Shown here in pieces: positions 43,683-51,378 of a stretch of DNA of 64,000 nt; position 1 is the stretch's first letter; every line of letters begins with the position of its first letter. The notes beneath the pieces are model-generated. The model made no database searches and had not been told where the DNA came from. It worked only from the letters and a program-made list of their open reading frames with translations. The stretch spans positions 17,528 through 81,527 of the forward strand of contig CAZEOD010000003.1 in assembly GCA_964513675.1 (NCBI GenBank), in the 5' to 3' direction. The stretch comes from CALFVT01 sp964513675. Lineage in GTDB: Bacteria > Pseudomonadota > Alphaproteobacteria > Caulobacterales > Maricaulaceae. A program made the translations under genes and the position numbers.

Positions 43683-44351
43683 CTAAGCGCTTGTATCTGG
43701 CGTTGGGTCGGCTTCAAGCTCATCGCCTGCTGACGGCGCAACATCAGCGAGCCGCCATGTCGGGTCAGAGGATTTCAAAGATTTTTCAAACGTCCAAACT
43801 TCTTTAACTCGCGCCAGCATATCGGGGTCGCCGTAAACAGTTTCACCGGCTGAATCCAGAACCGCAGAAGCAATATCCGCTTCATATTCAATAGAAATTC
43901 GCGCTGTTGATTTTTCAACCTCACAGGCCACCAAAGCGGCATCGAGTAAACGGCCTAGATCAGTGATTTGTTTTTGCTCTGCCGCCTCGCGCGCTGTGAT
44001 GGTTTCATCATATACTGTGTAAACATCGGGCATGAGGAGATTTTGCAATGTCTCACGATCCCCTTCGGCAAAAGCTTCAAGGATCATCGGATAGGCCGTT
44101 CGTGCGCCTTCGATAAAATCGCGCTTAGAAAAACTCGGGTCGGCCTTGAGTAAAGGCGAGATCATGGACGGCGGAACAGCCTCCGCAACAGGGTCAACAA
44201 AGGCCGGTTTATCATTGGTGTTATTTTTAACCATAAAGTCTTCGGGGTTAATCGGATTATCCGGCCCCTGACCAACATCTTTGCCTAAGACAGAATAAAG
44301 TAAGACACAGATAATTGTGGCAATAGCGGCATATAAAATGACTTCAAACAT
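43683..44351 (-). CDS. Tim44-like domain protein
   Basis: This 222-residue protein has an N-terminal membrane helix (VILYAAIATIICVLLYSVLG), an acidic linker and a Tim44-like domain (about 70-205, FIEGARTAYPMILEAFAEGDRETLQNLLMPDVY). Bacterial Tim44 homologues (TimA) are inner-membrane proteins of unclear role, found next to mltA and secB in many Alphaproteobacteria, as here. It lies 20 bases upstream of mltA. Confidence 0.88.
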   Translation of the reverse strand: MFEVILYAAIATIICVLLYSVLGKDVGQGPDNPINPEDFMVKNNTNDKPAFVDPVAEAVPPSMISPLLKADPSFSKRDFIEGARTAYPMILEAFAEGDRETLQNLLMPDVYTVYDETITAREAAEQKQITDLGRLLDAALVACEVEKSTARISIEYEADIASAVLDSAGETVYGDPDMLARVKEVWTFEKSLKSSDPTWRLADVAPSAGDELEADPTPDTSA

Positions 44352-44433
44352 GAGGCGTCCTAGAGGGTTGCGTGAATCCGTTATCTATATACGGAGCAAA
44401 GCGCTGGGGGAAAGCAAAAATAACAACTCAGCC

Positions 44434-44461
44434 CTTGATTGATTGCTTTCACTTCCCATCT
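44434..44461 (+). promoter_or_regulatory. Sigma-32-like promoter of secB
   Basis: CTTGAT (44434-44439) and CCCATCT (44455-44461) with 15-base spacing match the pattern seen before hslV and hslU. Confidence 0.55.
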
Positions 44462-44532
44462 TGCACCCATAGCGGCAGCGTGATAGCCGCAGGATATAAA
44501 TTTTAAACCTTTGTGACAAATAGTGAGGGCCT

Positions 44533-45030
44533 ATGGCCGACGAAACCCCAGAAAATGAACATAGCGCGGCAAGTGAAGATGGCGCGCAGGAACCTATGCT
44601 TCAAATTCTTGCGCAATATACAAAAGACGCAAGTTTTGAAAATCCACATGCGCCTGAAAGTCTGCGAACAGGGCTTGAAGCGCCCGGTATAAATATCGCT
44701 ATCGAGATTGGGCGGCAAATGCTCACTGATGATACAGTCGAAGTTGTTTTAATGCTGAAAGCCGAAGCGCGCCGGAATGACCAAGTCGTCTTTATTGCCG
44801 AGCTGGAATATGCTGGGCTTTTTGCCTTTAAAGGGACAAATGTTGAAGAAATTCAGCCGCTCATCCTGATTGAATGTCCGCGCTTGCTCTTCCCATTTGC
44901 GCGTCAAATTATGGCGTCAATGACACAAAATGGCGGCTTCCCGCCAATCATGTTGGAGCCGCCGGATTTTGTTGGTATGTTCCGCGAAGAAATCCGCCGC
45001 CGCAGTGAAGCTGCTGGTGAGCCTAATTAG
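44533..45030 (+). CDS. secB: SecB export chaperone
   Basis: SecB keeps precursor proteins unfolded and hands them to SecA. The 165-residue product shows the family pattern PMLQILAQYTKDASFENPHAPESL, VVLMLKAEARRNDQVVFIAELEYAGLFAF and ECPRLLFPFARQIMASMTQNGGFPPIMLEPPDF. It is divergent from tim44 and followed by a terminator. Confidence 0.95.
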   Translation: MADETPENEHSAASEDGAQEPMLQILAQYTKDASFENPHAPESLRTGLEAPGINIAIEIGRQMLTDDTVEVVLMLKAEARRNDQVVFIAELEYAGLFAFKGTNVEEIQPLILIECPRLLFPFARQIMASMTQNGGFPPIMLEPPDFVGMFREEIRRRSEAAGEPN

Positions 45031-45047
45031 GCCAAAAGCCATGATCT

Positions 45048-45072
45048 AAAGCCCCCGAAAAGGGGTTTTTTT
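45048..45072 (+). terminator. Terminator of secB
   Basis: AAAGCCCC (45048-45055) pairs with GGGGTTTT (45062-45069, one G-T pair), with CGAAAA between and a T-run. It lies 18 bases behind the secB stop. Confidence 0.85.
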
Positions 45073-45098
45073 ATACGCCGCTATTAATAAACTTATCC

Positions 45099-45872
45099 AT
45101 GAAAAGCCCTGATATGATCGACCTTCACCGCAAAACAATTCTTGTTACAGGGGCCTCACGCGGTATTGGCGCGGCGCTTTATAATTGTCTCAGCGCGGCC
45201 GGCGCAGAGGTCATCCCCCATGCAAGCCGCCCCAGTGATTTAACCGATGACCGGTTTTTATATCAAGATTTAAGTCAGGCCAAAGCCGGCGGTAAATTAT
45301 TCGCGGCAGCGCTTGAAAAATATGGAAAAATAGACGCGGTTGTTAATAATGCCGGGGTTTACCTGCCTTCTCCCATAGCGGGCAACAACTCTAGCTTGGA
45401 CACGGGCTCGAACTCAGGCTGGGACTCGGGCTGGGAGTCGGGTTGGGAGACAACAATCGCTGTGAATATACAAGCGCCTGCCGATATATGCCGCGCGGCG
45501 ATAACCCATTTCAAAGAGACCGGCGGGGGCGATATCATCAATATTGCTAGCCGCGCCGGACATCGCGGAGATGGGGTCGATCACGCTGCATATGCAGCTT
45601 CGAAAGGGGCGATATTGGCCATGACGAAAACATGGGCGCGGGCCTTATCCGGCGAAAATATACATTTATATGCTATTGCGCCCGGCTGGGTTGAAACCCG
45701 TATGGCCCCGCAAGACATTGAGAACCGAAAAAAAGCTGTCGCCGATATACCATTGGGCCGCGTCGCTCAGCCTGATGAAATTGCAAATATGGCCGCTTTT
45801 TTATTATCCGGCGCTTGCCCGTCTGCTGTTGGGGCCACATTTGACATTAACGGCGCCAGCTATGTGCGATAG
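45099..45872 (+). CDS. SDR-family oxidoreductase with repeat insertion
   Basis: This 257-residue short-chain dehydrogenase has the NAD(P)-binding TGASRGIGAAL, the NNAG motif in VVNNAGVYLP, the catalytic Ser in NIASRAGHRG and the Tyr/Lys pair YAASKG. The C-terminus (PSAVGATFDINGASYVR) is typical of fatty-acid or sugar reductases. After the NNAG motif it carries about 16 extra residues (DTGS-NSGW-DSGW-ESGW) from a 12-bp repeat. The substrate is unknown. Confidence 0.88.
   Translation: MKSPDMIDLHRKTILVTGASRGIGAALYNCLSAAGAEVIPHASRPSDLTDDRFLYQDLSQAKAGGKLFAAALEKYGKIDAVVNNAGVYLPSPIAGNNSSLDTGSNSGWDSGWESGWETTIAVNIQAPADICRAAITHFKETGGGDIINIASRAGHRGDGVDHAAYAASKGAILAMTKTWARALSGENIHLYAIAPGWVETRMAPQDIENRKKAVADIPLGRVAQPDEIANMAAFLLSGACPSAVGATFDINGASYVR
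45399..45446. repeat. 12-bp minisatellite inside the SDR gene
   Basis: Four units of the type GACTCGGGCTGG lie in tandem and encode the tetrapeptide x-S-G-W. The frame is kept. Confidence 0.85.
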
Positions 45873-45962
45873 GTGGGCGTTTTAAACTCTCAACATCCCA
45901 CAAATTGCAGATCATGACTGCGTAAGGTCAAATTGAGATTGGGCCTTGAGACTAAAGCCGCT

Positions 45963-46673
45963 TTATTGATTATGGCGTTTCCAATGTTTCGCCCACATCA
46001 TATCCTCACCGAGGCTTTTGATAAAATCTACATGTTGGGATTTTTCAGAATTGCTTAAGCGCGGCGTAAGCGGTGTTGGTCGCTGTGATGCAACAGGTTT
46101 TAAGATTGTCTCGGATGTTGTCTCGCGCTCTGTTTCCAGACTTAATTTACGCTCGCGGCCGCCTTTAAGCTCAAGATAAACTTTGGCTAAAAGCTCTGAG
46201 TCAATGATCGCCCCATGTTTATTCCGGCTTGCCAGCGAAATATCAAAGCGCTTACATAAAGCATCAAGCGTCGCGGGGGAACCGGGAAATTGAGCGCGCG
46301 CCATGCGCAGCGTATCAATAAAACGGCCGCGCGGAACAGGGTCAAAGCCGGCACGAATAAGCGATTCATTTATAAAGCCGCGGTCAAAATCTGCGTTATG
46401 CGCAATCAGCGAACTGTCACCGACGAAATCGAGAAAATCTTGCGCGACATCTTTAAACAAAGGTTTCCCATCGAGAAACTCACGGGTTAAGCCTGTAATC
46501 TCCGTGACTTTTTCGGAAATATCACGCTGCGGATCAACATAGGCATGGAAGCTTTCGCCGGTGGGTAAAAGGTCAATGATTTCAATACAGCCAATTTCCG
46601 TAATTCGGTCATCACCTTTGGCGTCAAAGCCTGTTGTTTCTGTATCAAAAACAATTTCGCGAACTCCGCTCAC
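45963..46673 (-). CDS. dnaQ: DNA polymerase III epsilon subunit (proofreading exonuclease)
   Basis: This 236-residue DEDDh exonuclease has the motifs FDTETTGFD, HNADFDRGF and KHGAIIDSELLA (catalytic His and Asp). The C-terminal tail, about 50 residues, binds the polymerase. It lies in the conserved block dnaQ-coaE-aroE-maf-ppsR, all on the minus strand. Confidence 0.95.
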   Translation of the reverse strand: MSGVREIVFDTETTGFDAKGDDRITEIGCIEIIDLLPTGESFHAYVDPQRDISEKVTEITGLTREFLDGKPLFKDVAQDFLDFVGDSSLIAHNADFDRGFINESLIRAGFDPVPRGRFIDTLRMARAQFPGSPATLDALCKRFDISLASRNKHGAIIDSELLAKVYLELKGGRERKLSLETERETTSETILKPVASQRPTPLTPRLSNSEKSQHVDFIKSLGEDMMWAKHWKRHNQ

Positions 46674-46707
46674 AAATATAACTCCAGCTTATAGTCAGGT
46701 TTATACA

Positions 46708-47310
46708 TCACGCTTTAGCGTATTTTTCTTTAACGCTTTTAAGGATGTCTTCAACCTGTTTGCGGGCAAAATCTATGCCTTTATCGGTAAAAACAAGATA
46801 ATCAGCGCGGGCTCTTTTTTCGCTATCCGGTATTTGCCGTGATAAAAGTTTTTGAAATAAATCATCGCTCATTCCGGCGCGCGCCATAACTCTTTGTTTT
46901 TGAACATCAAGAGGGGCCGTGACAACAATAACGGCATCCATCTTTTCTTGACCGTTCGTTTCAAATAAAAGCGGAACATCAAATATGATAATATCCGCGC
47001 GGTTAGCTTTGGCTTTTTCTATAAAATCAGCCCGCCTCTGAGCGACCATAGGGTGAATGAAACTTTCCAAAACTTGCAAATTTAAAGGGTCAGCCCGCAT
47101 ATGCTGCCCTAAAACGGCGCGGTTAACAGCCCCCGCTTTAATCGCATCCGGAAAGACACTGCGGATAAGCGGCACCGCAAGACCGCCGCGCGCGTAAAGA
47201 TCGTGAACGGCAGCGTCCGCATCGAAAACTGGATAACCAAGCTCTTTAAACATCAAAGCCGTGGTTGACTTTCCCATCCCAATCGAGCCTGTCAAACCGA
47301 GCTTAATCAT
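46708..47310 (-). CDS. coaE: Dephospho-CoA kinase
   Basis: CoaE makes CoA from dephospho-CoA and ATP. The 200-residue product has the Walker A LTGSIGMGKSTT, PVFDADAAVHDLY and FDVPLLFETNGQEKMDAVIVVTAP. It lies five bases behind aroE in the same unit. Confidence 0.95.
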   Translation of the reverse strand: MIKLGLTGSIGMGKSTTALMFKELGYPVFDADAAVHDLYARGGLAVPLIRSVFPDAIKAGAVNRAVLGQHMRADPLNLQVLESFIHPMVAQRRADFIEKAKANRADIIIFDVPLLFETNGQEKMDAVIVVTAPLDVQKQRVMARAGMSDDLFQKLLSRQIPDSEKRARADYLVFTDKGIDFARKQVEDILKSVKEKYAKA

Positions 47311-47315
47311 AAGGC

Positions 47316-48164
47316 TTAACGCTCGCCTAAATGTTTGAGCAATAAGGGTCTTGGGTCAAATTTCTGATCTGGCCAAACGCCGTAGAATTTTTCAAAAGAG
47401 GGGCGAGCTTGCGCAATTAACATCTCAAGGCCGCCAAGATATTGCCGGTTTAAATCTATAGCCTGTTGGATAAGCGGTGTTTTAAGCGGGGTGTAAATCA
47501 GATCATAAATAAATACATCTGGGCGCGTCGGCGATAATGAAATTTCAAGCGCCGGCTTCCCCTTCATACCGCCCGCCGTTGCATTAACAACGAGGCCCGC
47601 GGTTGATAAACTCGCCATACGGCGCGCCCATGGAATCATATGTATATTGGGCAAATTAATATGAGCTGCGAGATTTTCCGCTTGCACATTACGCCGCGCG
47701 CAGATCCTAATTTCTGGAACGCCTATATCTAACAAAGCGCCAATCACAGCCCGCGCCGCGCCGCCAGCGCCGAAAATAATAGCCGGATTTGTTTTTAAAA
47801 ACTCAGTGCCGGCTCTGTCTATTAAGGGCGTGGTAAAGCCCTCCATATCTGTATTATGAGCAATTAAGCGGCCGTCTCTTTTATAAAGGCAATTTGCAAC
47901 GCCTAGTTTTTTAGCCGCCGCCGTATGTTGATCGGCCGCTTGAAACGCTTTTTCTTTCAGCGGCAGCGTGACATTAAGCCCAGTTATACTGACATGCTTA
48001 AGAGACTTAAACGCGCCAATGGCTTCATCGGGGTGAACCGCAAAAGCAATATACCCTCCCGCAATTTTCATTTTTGAGAGCCAAAATTGATGCAGCACAG
48101 GTGATAAAGAATGGTGAATAGGCCAGCCGCAAACCCCTGCAATTTTTGGGATCGGCGCTGTCAT
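47316..48164 (-). CDS. aroE: Shikimate dehydrogenase
   Basis: AroE reduces 3-dehydroshikimate in aromatic amino acid synthesis. The 282-residue product has GWPIHHSLSPVLHQFWL, the catalytic Lys in NVTLPLKEKAF, the substrate Asp in AHNTDMEGF and the NADP motif GAGGAARAV. It overlaps the maf stop by four bases. Confidence 0.96.
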   Translation of the reverse strand: MTAPIPKIAGVCGWPIHHSLSPVLHQFWLSKMKIAGGYIAFAVHPDEAIGAFKSLKHVSITGLNVTLPLKEKAFQAADQHTAAAKKLGVANCLYKRDGRLIAHNTDMEGFTTPLIDRAGTEFLKTNPAIIFGAGGAARAVIGALLDIGVPEIRICARRNVQAENLAAHINLPNIHMIPWARRMASLSTAGLVVNATAGGMKGKPALEISLSPTRPDVFIYDLIYTPLKTPLIQQAIDLNRQYLGGLEMLIAQARPSFEKFYGVWPDQKFDPRPLLLKHLGER

Positions 48165-48757
48165 AATGTCATAACGCCGCGCAAGCGAAGGTAATCAAGC
48201 AGCGGCAGGAGAGATAAGCCCAAAATAGAAAAGAAATCACCCTCGACTTTTGTGAAAAGCTGCGCGCCGCGGCCTTCAAATTTATATCCGCCAACCGCGC
48301 TTAAAATACTCTCGCCCTCTGCGGCTAAATATTCATCAAGAAAATTTTCGGAGAAATCTCTGACATAGAGAGTTGTTTTAGATATATGCCGCCAAACAGC
48401 TTGGCCGTTTTCACAAATCACAACTGCGCCCATAAGATAATGTGGTTTCCCGCGCATTGACAAAAGCCGGGCGCGGGCTTGCGCTAAATCTTTCGGTTTA
48501 TCATAAAGCGTTCCGTCCATGACCATAACCTGATCTGCGCCGATAATAAGACCCGGCCTATCGCGGCTGACTTTCATGGCTTTTGCTTCGGCCAGTGCAT
48601 CGGCGATATCACGCGGCCGTGCATTTTCTGCCAGCATAGCGGATTTAATCGCGGCCTCGTCAAGACGCGAGACCTCTACGTCATAAATTACGCCCGCTCC
48701 GTCTAAAATTTGACGGCGGATTTGACTTCCAGATGCGAGGGTGACGGGTAATGTCAT
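48161..48757 (-). CDS. Maf-family nucleotide pyrophosphatase
   Basis: This 198-residue protein hydrolyses non-canonical nucleoside triphosphates. It has LASGSQIRRQILDGAGV, VSRLDEAAIK, the catalytic Asp in IIGADQVMVMDG and the terminal VGGYKFEGRGAQLF. It overlaps the ppsR stop by one base and aroE by four. Confidence 0.92.
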   Translation of the reverse strand: MTLPVTLASGSQIRRQILDGAGVIYDVEVSRLDEAAIKSAMLAENARPRDIADALAEAKAMKVSRDRPGLIIGADQVMVMDGTLYDKPKDLAQARARLLSMRGKPHYLMGAVVICENGQAVWRHISKTTLYVRDFSENFLDEYLAAEGESILSAVGGYKFEGRGAQLFTKVEGDFFSILGLSLLPLLDYLRLRGVMTL

Positions 48758-49578
48758 CAGTCCTGCCTTTGCGCGTAAAGTTTAATAATTCTAGCCGCCG
48801 TTTCTTCTATAGAGCGCCGCGTTACATCAACAATGGGATAACCCCTTTTTGCAAACATACGTTTGGCGTCTCTCATTTCTGATCTGACATCGTCTTGATT
48901 TGTATAAGATGTCTTGTCTTGGTGCAAATTTTCTAACCGTTTTTCACGAATTTCAACAATACGCGACGGCGAGGCAATAAGCCCAACAATAAAGGGTGTT
49001 TTAAACGCGCTAAGCTGCTCAGGTATGGCCGCGCCGGGAACAAGCGGGATGTTTCCAGATTTATAGCCTCTATTGGCTAAATATATACAAGTCGGTGTTT
49101 TTGACGTGCGGCTAATGCCCAGTAAAATGATATCAGCCTCTGACAGGCCGTCTATATTTTGCCCATCATCATGGGACATCGCATAATCTAGCGCTGAGAT
49201 ACGTTTGTAATAATCACGGTCAAGATTTCGCTGCGCGCCAATTTCACTACTCATCGCCGCGCCGAGATAACGGCCAAGCATAGATAAAGTCGGGTCAAGA
49301 ATTGAAACCGCTTGTATGCCTAATTGTGAACATCTCAGTTCTAACGCTTTACGGCGATCAGAATTTAACAGGGTATATAAAACAATTCCGGGCTTATCTT
49401 CAATATTTTGGAGTGTTCGCTCCATGTCTTTATCAGAGCGAACCAAAGAGTGGAGATGCTCTAGCGCTGTTGCGTTTCTAAATTGCGCACATGACGCCTT
49501 CATCATAGCCACTAATGTGTCGCCTGTTGAATCCGAGACTAAATGGACATGAAAATATATAGAAATAGCGCGTTTCAT
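48757..49578 (-). CDS. ppsR: Pyruvate phosphate dikinase regulatory protein (kinase/phosphorylase)
   Basis: This 273-residue DUF299 protein switches PPDK or PEP synthase off and on by phosphorylation. It has the N-terminal FHVHLVSDSTGDTL and the P-loop-like GISRTSKTPTCIYLANRGYK. It starts next to the origin-like region and opposes hemE, the same arrangement as in Caulobacter and many relatives. Confidence 0.92.
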   Translation of the reverse strand: MKRAISIYFHVHLVSDSTGDTLVAMMKASCAQFRNATALEHLHSLVRSDKDMERTLQNIEDKPGIVLYTLLNSDRRKALELRCSQLGIQAVSILDPTLSMLGRYLGAAMSSEIGAQRNLDRDYYKRISALDYAMSHDDGQNIDGLSEADIILLGISRTSKTPTCIYLANRGYKSGNIPLVPGAAIPEQLSAFKTPFIVGLIASPSRIVEIREKRLENLHQDKTSYTNQDDVRSEMRDAKRMFAKRGYPIVDVTRRSIEETAARIIKLYAQRQD

Positions 49579-49973
49579 GGAGCTTTCAATTTTTTCATTC
49601 TTATCAAGATATTATCCACATTTGTCCACAAGGCGAACATAAATTTACAGTTCCCGACCAAGATCATGCGTAAAGTGAGAGTTATCTAACAGTTATACAG
49701 AGATGATTTTTTATCAATATGTATAAGAGTAAAAATGGGGATTAAAACATATCCTTTATTTATCCACATAATCGGGGTTTCTTAAAGCTCTGATATATAT
49801 TGATTTTAATTTTTTACTCACATAAATCTATTTTTCACAATCATATATGCTCACAACCGGTTATATGTATATATTCATAATTTTTTAAGATAAGTTAAGA
49901 TTTCCTTAATTTCTCCCGTTTCACACAGGACCTAAAACAACATTCACTTTTTAATATAAATAAGACGATTTTT
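49579..49973. other. Probable replication origin (hemE-linked oriC)
   Basis: This 395-base gap between ppsR and hemE is AT-rich and contains two perfect DnaA boxes, TTATCCACA, at 49612-49620 and 49760-49768. A further box matching TTWTNCACA is TTTTTCACA (49831-49839), and near-matches are TTGTCCACA (49622-49630) and TTACTCACA (in 49801-49830). A CtrA-type motif TTAA-N7-TTAA lies at 49895-49909. The AT-rich part (about 49780-49910) could be the unwinding element. In Caulobacter the origin lies at hemE, and parAB lies about 8 kb to the right here. Confidence 0.8.
49895..49909. promoter_or_regulatory. CtrA-type binding motif
   Basis: TTAAgatttccTTAA matches the full CtrA site (TTAA-N7-TTAA). 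It lies in the origin-like region close to the hemE start, where CtrA would block initiation of replication or control hemE. Confidence 0.55.
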
Positions 49974-50831
49974 ATGACCGATAATCATTCACAGACCTCG
50001 CCTATATTACAGGCTTTGCAAGGCCAAGCTTTAGTAACGCCTCCGATATGGATGATGCGTCAAGCAGGTCGTCATTTGCCAGAATATATGGAGGTGAGAG
50101 CGACAGCCAAGAATTTCATTGAGTTTTGCTTAACGCCGAGTAAAGCGGCGAAAGTAACGCTCCAGCCGGTTGAGCGTTATGACATGGACGCGGCGATTTT
50201 ATTTGCTGATATTTTATTGATACCCATGGGCCTTGGACGGGATGTTCGGTTCATTAAAGGGCTCGGGCCGCAGCTTGATCCGATTAAGCCTAAAGACATT
50301 GCGGATTTAACAGTCGATAAAGCGGCCGATCATTTATCCAATGTTTATGAAACNNNNNNNNNNNNNNNNNNNNNNNNNNNNNNNNNNNNNNNNNNNNNNN
50401 NNNNNNNNNNNNNNNNNNNNNNNNNNNNNNNNNNNNNNNNNNNNNNNNNNNNNCCGACGCAGCTTATGATAAAATTAATACGGGCTGCGGGCGTGGATGT
50501 GCCGATTATAACATTCCCGAGGGGGTGCGGGCTTAATTTGAAAAGATTTTGCGAGCAGATCGACATGGAAGGCCTTGCGGTTGGGACAGATACGCCTTTG
50601 AACGCCGCGCGGGAGATCGCAGGGCCGCAGCGCTGCTTACAGGGTAATTTAGATCCTCTCGCGCTTCGTATCGGCGGGGAGAGCCTTCGCCGCGCGGTTG
50701 ATGATGTGCTAAATAATATAAACGGCCCGCATATTTTCAATTTAGGCCACGGGGTGACGCCGGATGTGAAGATTAAAAATGTTGAGGCTGTGATATCTCA
50801 TATCCGAACAGGTGAGGGCGATTATGTTTGA
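49974..50831 (+). CDS. hemE: Uroporphyrinogen decarboxylase, interrupted by an assembly gap
   Basis: HemE decarboxylates uroporphyrinogen III to coproporphyrinogen III. The N-terminal WMMRQAGRHLPEYMEVR and the AILFADILLIPMGLG motif and the C-terminal GNLDPLALR and GPHIFNLGHGVTPD are clear. The middle (about 34 codons as drawn) is N. The drawn product is 285 residues, against about 340 in the family, so about 60 more residues are missing than the N-run allows. The product continues into hemJ by an overlap. Confidence 0.93.
   Translation: MTDNHSQTSPILQALQGQALVTPPIWMMRQAGRHLPEYMEVRATAKNFIEFCLTPSKAAKVTLQPVERYDMDAAILFADILLIPMGLGRDVRFIKGLGPQLDPIKPKDIADLTVDKAADHLSNVYEXXXXXXXXXXXXXXXXXXXXXXXXXXXXXXXXXXPTQLMIKLIRAAGVDVPIITFPRGCGLNLKRFCEQIDMEGLAVGTDTPLNAAREIAGPQRCLQGNLDPLALRIGGESLRRAVDDVLNNINGPHIFNLGHGVTPDVKIKNVEAVISHIRTGEGDYV
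50354..50453. other. Assembly gap (100 N) inside hemE
   Basis: A run of 100 N. From the family length the true missing sequence is nearer 280 bases, so the frame seen across it is accidental. Confidence 0.9.
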
Positions 50832-51261
50832 TCTTTATTTATGGGTTAAAGCCCTACATTTAATCGCTGTCATATTTTGGATGGCGGGCCTTTTAATGCT
50901 GCCGCGTTTTTTCGTTTATCATAGCTCGGCCGTAAAAGGCGGAGAGCTAGAAACGCAGATGATGGAGGCTGAACGGCGGCTTTTAAAAATTATAATGAAT
51001 CCAGCTATGATTGTTTCTTTTTTGTTGGGGCTTATTTTAATTGGCTATAATATTGGAACCTTTCAAACATCTCTATGGCTTTATGTTAAAGTCATATTAG
51101 CGTTATCTTTGATTGGTTATCATGGCTTTCTGTCAAAGATGCGAAAGCTTTTCGAAAGTGGCGAGCGGCCAAAATCCGAAAAATTCTTTCGTATGATTAA
51201 TGAAATCCCAGCTGTGATTGCGATTGTCATTGTCATATTAGCGATTGTGAAACCGTTTTAA
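50824..51261 (+). CDS. hemJ: HemJ-family protoporphyrinogen oxidase
   Basis: This 145-residue membrane protein has four predicted helices and the family motifs WVKALHLIAVIFWMAGLLMLPRFFVYH (conserved His) and YVKVILALSLIGYHGFLSKM (conserved Lys and His). HemJ oxidises protoporphyrinogen IX. The ATG overlaps the hemE stop by eight bases. Confidence 0.93.
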   Translation: MFDLYLWVKALHLIAVIFWMAGLLMLPRFFVYHSSAVKGGELETQMMEAERRLLKIIMNPAMIVSFLLGLILIGYNIGTFQTSLWLYVKVILALSLIGYHGFLSKMRKLFESGERPKSEKFFRMINEIPAVIAIVIVILAIVKPF

Positions 51262-51293
51262 ACGGACTTGACGCAGCAATCATTCGTGAGTAA

Positions 51294-51350
51294 CAGGCTT
51301 TTGGCGCGTTCTGCGCTTATAGCCTGCTCATTGATATGAGCCGCTCTTTT
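51294..51350 (+). terminator. Paired hairpins ahead of rho: hemJ terminator or rho leader
   Basis: CAGGCT (51294-51299) pairs with AGCCTG (51321-51326), with an inner GCGC/GCGC stem. GCTCAT (51326-51331) pairs with ATGAGC (51336-51341) and is followed by CGCTCTTTTTTC. The second looks like an intrinsic terminator. The two stems share one base, so they compete slightly. rho starts at 51379. Confidence 0.5.
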
Positions 51351-51378
51351 TTCTTATTTTATTATACTGGTTATCCTT

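Noticed and set aside
43673..43698. CTTGACC...TGTATCT on the plus strand, similar to the sigma-32-like motifs
   Set aside because: The neighbouring genes mltA and tim44 are on the minus strand, and the motif lies at the tim44 3' end, so it drives nothing.
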